A stretch of 36,222 bases of DNA from Hankyongella sp964404985 (GTDB taxonomy: Bacteria; Pseudomonadota; Alphaproteobacteria; Sphingomonadales; Sphingomonadaceae). Positions 32,686 through 36,222 of the stretch are shown piece after piece; the first letter of the stretch is position 1; each line of letters starts with the position of its first letter. Both the position numbers and the translations under genes were made by a program. The DNA lies in contig CAYOMD010000027.1 in the NCBI GenBank assembly GCA_964404985.1, forward strand, positions 1 to 36,222, written 5' to 3'. The notes below the pieces were generated by a model. That model saw only the letters and a list, made by a program, of their open reading frames with translations, had not been told where the DNA came from and did not search any database.

Positions 32686-33291
32686 GTGAAACTTGAAGAC
32701 CAAAAGCTGGTACGCGCCCCGCGCGCGGTCGTATTCGCTGCCCTGAACGATCCGGATGTGCTGCGCCAGTGCATCCCCGGCTGCGAGACGCTGATCCGGG
32801 AGTCCGACACGCAACTGTCGGCGACGGTCGCACTCAAGATCGGCCCGGTTGCGGCGCGCTTTGCCGGCAGCGTAACCCTATCGGACGTGGATGCCCCGAA
32901 CGGCTACACCATCAGCGGGGAAGGCAAGGGCGGACCCGCCGGGTTCGCAAAAGGCGGCGCACGGGTCGCCCTGCGTGATGTGCCGGAGGGCACGATGCTG
33001 GCCTATGACGCCTCGGCAGAGGTTGGCGGCAAACTGGCGCAGCTGGGCGCGCGGCTGATCGACCAGACGGCCCGCAAACTGTCCGGCGATTTCTTCGCGC
33101 GCTTCGCGGAGATCGTTGAGGCGCAAGCGGCAAGCCAGGAGCCTGTGGCCGCACCGGTCGCTTTGCCCGATGATCAGGCCGCTATGCCTGAGGAGGTTAC
33201 ACAGAGCGCAGCAACCGGGGGCATTCCCCTCTGGGCCTGGGGTCTGGGCCTTGCAGTACTGGTCATCGGATACTGGTTGCTGAGCAAATAG
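32686..33291 (+). CDS. CoxG/SRPBCC-family protein
   Basis: A 201-residue protein starting at the GTG at 32686 (GGAG eight bases upstream); longer frames overlap the previous gene. Residues 1-145 match the SRPBCC fold of carbon-monoxide-dehydrogenase subunit G (KLVRAPRAVVFAALNDPDVLRQCIPGCETL, partly quoted). A linker and a C-terminal membrane anchor (IPLWAWGLGLAVLVIGYWLL) follow. No CO dehydrogenase structural genes are in the window. In the family the protein recruits the enzyme to the membrane; a different membrane-associated role is possible here. Confidence 0.85.
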   Translation: MKLEDQKLVRAPRAVVFAALNDPDVLRQCIPGCETLIRESDTQLSATVALKIGPVAARFAGSVTLSDVDAPNGYTISGEGKGGPAGFAKGGARVALRDVPEGTMLAYDASAEVGGKLAQLGARLIDQTARKLSGDFFARFAEIVEAQAASQEPVAAPVALPDDQAAMPEEVTQSAATGGIPLWAWGLGLAVLVIGYWLLSK

Positions 33292-33369
33292 CACCCGCAA
33301 TACCCGGAGGGTTGGCAGCTCGCTGAACAGTGTGGGCAAAAGTGCCACACGGCAGAACGCGCTGCATCA

Positions 33370-33430
33370 GAGCCCTTCCGTTTTTGATTGGCACCATGGG
33401 TTCAATCAAGAAACAGCAAGAAAGGCGCCT
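33370..33430. repeat. Palindromic repeat A, copy 2
   Basis: GAGCCCTTCCGTTTTTGATTG to AAGAAAGGC, matching repeat A at 14930-14987 with a few changes. TTGATTG pairs with CAATCAA. Confidence 0.7.
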
Positions 33431-33437
33431 GTTACCA

Positions 33438-33605
33438 AGGTGCATTGACTGCGACTCATGCTGTCATTCCGGCGAAGGCCGGAACCCTGGAACACAGCCG
33501 TCTGACGATACTGGAAATTGACGTATTCGTGGGCCAAGGCCATTGCTTTTGGCAATGTTTACCCAGAGCGCCGCTCGCCATGCGGCGTCGAAGGGCCGGG
33601 GTGAC
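33438..33605. repeat. Palindromic repeat C, copy 2
   Basis: Starts with the 46-base block seen at 28514 (GGTGCATTGACTGCGACTCA). The inner GTCATTCCGGC at 33463 faces GCCGGGGTGAC ending 33605. It lies between copies A and B, which are only 13 bases apart in the first locus, so C may have inserted there. Confidence 0.6.
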
Positions 33606-33644
33606 AAGGCCTGTATGAGTTTTCCTCAATGCAGGTGGGAATAA

Positions 33645-33710
33645 GTAGCCCCTTTTACCCGACTTTTGATGCCGCCACGATGTGAATTCATCATCGTCGG
33701 AAAGGGTCTA
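33645..33710. repeat. Palindromic repeat B, copy 2
   Basis: Matches repeat B at 15001-15064: CCCCTTTTACCCGACTTTTGA to CGTCGGAAAGGGTCTA. The arms pair as CCGAC/GTCGG and CCTTT/AAAGG. Confidence 0.7.
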
Positions 33711-33894
33711 GAGCGGGATGACATTACTTAAAATCACGACTCTCACTGTTCGTGTCGAGCCCCTCGACGCCGCTTGGCGAGCGACGCTCAGGATAAACGC
33801 CGTCGAGACACGCCCATATCATGCTGGCAGATGATGCTTGAGCTGCCCCTCGACCCGGCTCGAGGCGAACGGTTCAAACTAAAGTCAACAGGCT

Positions 33895-34332
33895 TTAGTG
33901 GAAGAGTCCAGACCCTATCGCCTCGGCCAGAGCACGCGGTGAGAACGGTTTGGGCAGGAACAGCGTCGCACCGGCGTCCGCAAAGCCTGATTGAATTTTC
34001 TCCCGCACATCTCCGCTCACAGCGATCAATGAACGGCCGTGATGATACTGTGGCATGGCGCTGATTTGACGCATGACTTCTACTCCGGAAATATCCGGTA
34101 ATCGTCCATCGATCAATACAGCTATATAATCGCCTTCTTCAGCCATTCTGATGGCGTTACTGCCGTATTCCGAGCTGTCTACAGTAAATCCTAATATTCT
34201 TAATACATCTTGTATGTACATCTGAGTAATATAGTCATCTTCTACAATGAGTGCCTTCAGTGCTTGTCCTTTGAGGCATTCATCCTGGTAAGCTTTGTAT
34301 TTACGACCCAGGGTACTGATGTGAGTCAGCAT
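33895..34332 (-). CDS. Stand-alone response-regulator receiver protein
   Basis: A 145-residue CheY-like protein from the ATG at 34332 (GGAG in the leader). Receiver landmarks: acidic pair EDD at residues 31-33, phosphoacceptor D75 in VLIDGRLPD, the Ser in IAVSGD and Lys in LPKPFSP. There is no output domain, and the first 25 residues are an extra basic helix. It is likely a single-domain relay for a kinase, possibly the LOV kinase encoded further right, with a 99-base gap to the next receiver gene. Confidence 0.88.
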   Translation of the reverse strand: MLTHISTLGRKYKAYQDECLKGQALKALIVEDDYITQMYIQDVLRILGFTVDSSEYGSNAIRMAEEGDYIAVLIDGRLPDISGVEVMRQISAMPQYHHGRSLIAVSGDVREKIQSGFADAGATLFLPKPFSPRALAEAIGSGLFH

Positions 34333-34431
34333 TGCGAAATCTCCGCTTGGTCTTTTGTGACTATGTCACACTGAGCTTGAGTGGGAAACAAGATCACTGA
34401 CAGGCGCAACATTCTTGGGTGCGACTTTACT

Positions 34432-34899
34432 TCAATGCGTTAAAGGTGATGGTGAATTCCCGGTAAGCCATGCCTTTTGATAGATTGGAGACAAGTTCAG
34501 GCAGGATGGGCACCCTGCCTTGGGGGGTGGCACCAGAAGCTTGCGGTAGAGAAAATCAAGCGCGAGCTTGAGACAATTATAGCTGTAGGGTTTTTCGATC
34601 AGACCGATCGTTCCGGGTGCATGGATATTGATCCGTCCTGCGTTGGCAGTCAGATATACGCAAGGTGTGGAATATGCTTCATGCAGCCAGGCTGCTATGT
34701 CTGTGCCTTTTCCACCGGAGCCTAAATTGTAATCAACCACCGCCAAGTCGACTTCGCGCAGCCTGGTACATTCTTGGACTTCGTTGAAAGATCCGTAGCT
34801 GCCCATAACGCAGTGCCCAGCGTTCCCAATCTGGATCTCAAGGCTCTGGCATAGAAGCACATCGTCCTCTACGACCATTATGCGCAAAATACGATCCAT
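34432..34899 (-). CDS. Response-regulator receiver cotranscribed with the LOV kinase
   Basis: A 155-residue CheY-like protein starting three bases after the kinase stop, so the two form one operon. Landmarks: VVEDD (residues 9-13), phosphoacceptor D56 in VVDYNLG, T84 in YLTAN and K103 in IEKPYS. The C-terminal 40 residues (after KLLVPPPKAGCPSC) are not a known output domain. It is the likely direct partner of the LOV kinase. Confidence 0.9.
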   Translation of the reverse strand: MDRILRIMVVEDDVLLCQSLEIQIGNAGHCVMGSYGSFNEVQECTRLREVDLAVVDYNLGSGGKGTDIAAWLHEAYSTPCVYLTANAGRINIHAPGTIGLIEKPYSYNCLKLALDFLYRKLLVPPPKAGCPSCLNLSPIYQKAWLTGNSPSPLTH

Positions 34900-34902
34900 C
34901 GT

Positions 34903-36024
34903 TTATCCTTTTCTCATGTAAGTACCCTTTACGACGGGTACGATAATCTTGATGCAGACCCCAGGATGTACGTCGCTTACCGACATGGAAGCACCAGTCT
35001 GCTTGATGAGAGCCTTGATCAGTGTCTGGCCAAAGCTATCCCCTGAGCTGAGGCTGTCACTGTTGCCGACGCCGTTGTCCGTTACGCACAGGCATACATA
35101 CTCACCTTCGGGCCGCACTGTAACTCGAATGAGACCAGTGGAGTTACCGGGAAATGCATGCTTGTACGCGTTGGTCAACAGTTCGTTATAGATCAGGCCA
35201 AGCGGCGTTGATTGTGTAGAGGAAATAAACGCTGGCTCAGAATCCAGTTCAATTTTGATCTGGCGGTGGGTAGAGAATTGCTCCTGACTCAGTGATATGT
35301 CTTCAGCAATCTTAGAAAAGTCCACATATCCAGGCCGTTCGGTTCTGTAGAGTTGAGTATGTATGGCGCTGACCGTTTCAATGCGGTGCAATATTGTGTT
35401 TAGAACTTCATGAAGTTTTGGATCATGAACCATATTATTCTGCATGAGAATAAGCGAAGAAATCATCTGTAAGTGGTTTTTAACGCGATGGTCAACTTCA
35501 TGCAGAAGCATGGTTTTCATATCTATTTCTTTGGCAAATTCTTCACTTTTCTGTGTAATTTCCGCCTCTACCAGATTTTTCTCATGTTCAAGCTGTTTGG
35601 CGGCCTCAACACGCGCTGTTGAGTCGATCTGTGATGCAAAAAAATAAAGAAGCTCGCCTGTCTGGCTAAAAACAGGGCTGATATACAAAGCATTCCAGAA
35701 CATCGTACCATCTTTACGATAATTCAGAAGGTCGATCGATATATCGCGCCTATCCGCAAGTGCATTACGTACACTCTGAACGGCTTGAGGATCAGTTTCA
35801 GGACCTTGCAGAAACCGACAATTCCGACCGATGACCTCGTCCCGTGAATAGCGCGTTAGCATCAGGAAGGCATCATTGACGAAGACTATGGGGTTGTCTT
35901 CCTGGCGCGGGTCCGTAATGACCATGGACATGCGGGTTGCAATGATCGCTGCCGCAACAGGATCGCCTTTGCTGGCAGAGTCCGCAAGGCGCTGGGTTAG
36001 CTCCCAATCACTTGTCTTATTCAT
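34903..36024 (-). CDS. LOV-domain blue-light sensor histidine kinase
   Basis: A 373-residue soluble photoreceptor. The LOV domain (about residues 28-135) carries the flavin-adduct Cys69 in GRNCRFLQG and the flavin contacts NPIVFVNDAF, N101 and N111 region. A coiled-coil linker (138-168) leads to an HWE/HisKA_2-type kinase: H179 in EVDHRVKNHLQ, the N-box IYNELLTNAYKHAFPG and DNGVGN. Blue light should form the Cys-flavin adduct and change kinase activity. It is followed by a receiver gene after three bases. In Alphaproteobacteria such kinases often feed the general stress response; no EcfG/PhyR gene is in the window, so the output is unknown. Confidence 0.95.
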   Translation of the reverse strand: MNKTSDWELTQRLADSASKGDPVAAAIIATRMSMVITDPRQEDNPIVFVNDAFLMLTRYSRDEVIGRNCRFLQGPETDPQAVQSVRNALADRRDISIDLLNYRKDGTMFWNALYISPVFSQTGELLYFFASQIDSTARVEAAKQLEHEKNLVEAEITQKSEEFAKEIDMKTMLLHEVDHRVKNHLQMISSLILMQNNMVHDPKLHEVLNTILHRIETVSAIHTQLYRTERPGYVDFSKIAEDISLSQEQFSTHRQIKIELDSEPAFISSTQSTPLGLIYNELLTNAYKHAFPGNSTGLIRVTVRPEGEYVCLCVTDNGVGNSDSLSSGDSFGQTLIKALIKQTGASMSVSDVHPGVCIKIIVPVVKGTYMRKG

Positions 36025-36222
36025 AACTGCTCCGTCAGGGCGCTACCGTGATATGATGGCCTTATGTTTAATGAAAATTAACAGATAATATAATTTATAC
36101 AATTATTATATCCTTACATTGTATTTGAAGACAATCAACCATGAAATGACATCTGATGGGAATGCTGAAAAACGTATTTTGCAGCATTGGTAATATAAAA
36201 TATTAATGCAGTAATTTCATAA
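36025..36222. other. AT-rich leader upstream of the LOV kinase
   Basis: A 198-base AT-rich stretch with no gene. It should contain the promoter of the kinase-receiver operon. A GCTGAAAAACG/CATTTTGCAGC-like imperfect inverted segment lies near 36163-36187. No tRNA or other RNA gene seen. Confidence 0.5.

Larger units (their letters stand above)
33292..33894. other. Repeat-rich non-coding gap
   Basis: A 603-base gap between convergent genes with no convincing gene. It holds repeats A (33370-33430), C (33438-33605) and B (33645-33710), and at 33748-33870 an additional GTCGAG/CTCGAC-rich palindromic stretch. A small hairpin (CTAAAG/CTTTAG, 33879-33898) covers the stop of the receiver gene and could be its terminator. 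Confidence 0.7.

Noticed and set aside
31119..32837. A 572-codon open frame on the minus strand
   Set aside because: It is the antisense of the glycosyltransferase and NfrA-like genes; its composition is Arg/Ser/Pro-rich with no domain pattern.

Overview
The window is draft-assembly DNA (one run of N at 12196-12295) from a GC-rich Alphaproteobacterium. A sphingomonad or close relative is the best guess: the luxI/phytanoyl-CoA-dioxygenase arrangement, the P4-type integrase, the LOV/HWE kinase and the multi-hairpin CCUCC-loop small RNA all fit, but no rRNA or other decisive marker is present, so the genus is open.

Positions 1-10300 are accessory. A minus-strand block (405-5154) carries an HGG-motif terminase-like protein, a protein overlapping it in another frame, a TubC-docking-like protein, a TOPRIM/DUF3631 primase-helicase, a primase accessory protein, an AlpA/excisionase-type HTH protein and an unknown protein. 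The tyrosine integrase (8799-10070) sits at the far end. This gene set resembles a phage satellite or small integrative element. Between its two halves lies an AT-rich quorum-sensing module (5580-8809): an XRE regulator, a LuxR receptor, a LuxI synthase, a 71-residue protein and a phytanoyl-CoA-dioxygenase-like enzyme. A decayed second copy of the integrase 3' end (5372-5434) lies on the far side of the module, so the module is flanked by two related integrase ends.

From 10300 rightwards the DNA looks like core chromosome. A TIGR03032-type protein and a large FG-GAP/cadherin protein (with the assembly gap) come first. Next is a cobalamin locus: btuB-cobO-cobQ-bluB on the minus strand behind a cobalamin riboswitch, with cobU divergent. 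Then follow an apparent minus-strand small RNA with three anti-Shine-Dalgarno loops and its own terminator, a 17-kDa-antigen lipoprotein, a CobW GTPase with a WD40 partner, a cytochrome c, an Lrp/AsnC regulator, a degenerate PAS/HisKA protein, trxB, a LysR regulator, and the folate/thymidylate pair thyA-folA. A glycosyltransferase/NfrA-like pair and a CoxG-like protein follow. The right end is a blue-light (LOV) histidine kinase with two stand-alone receivers.

Long imperfect palindromes of at least three families fill the gaps between convergent genes (14930-15064, 28514-28633, 33370-33710). The strongest candidates for undescribed biology are the quorum-sensing cargo inside the satellite-like island, the small RNA downstream of cobU, and unexplained repeats upstream of the excisionase and integrase genes.
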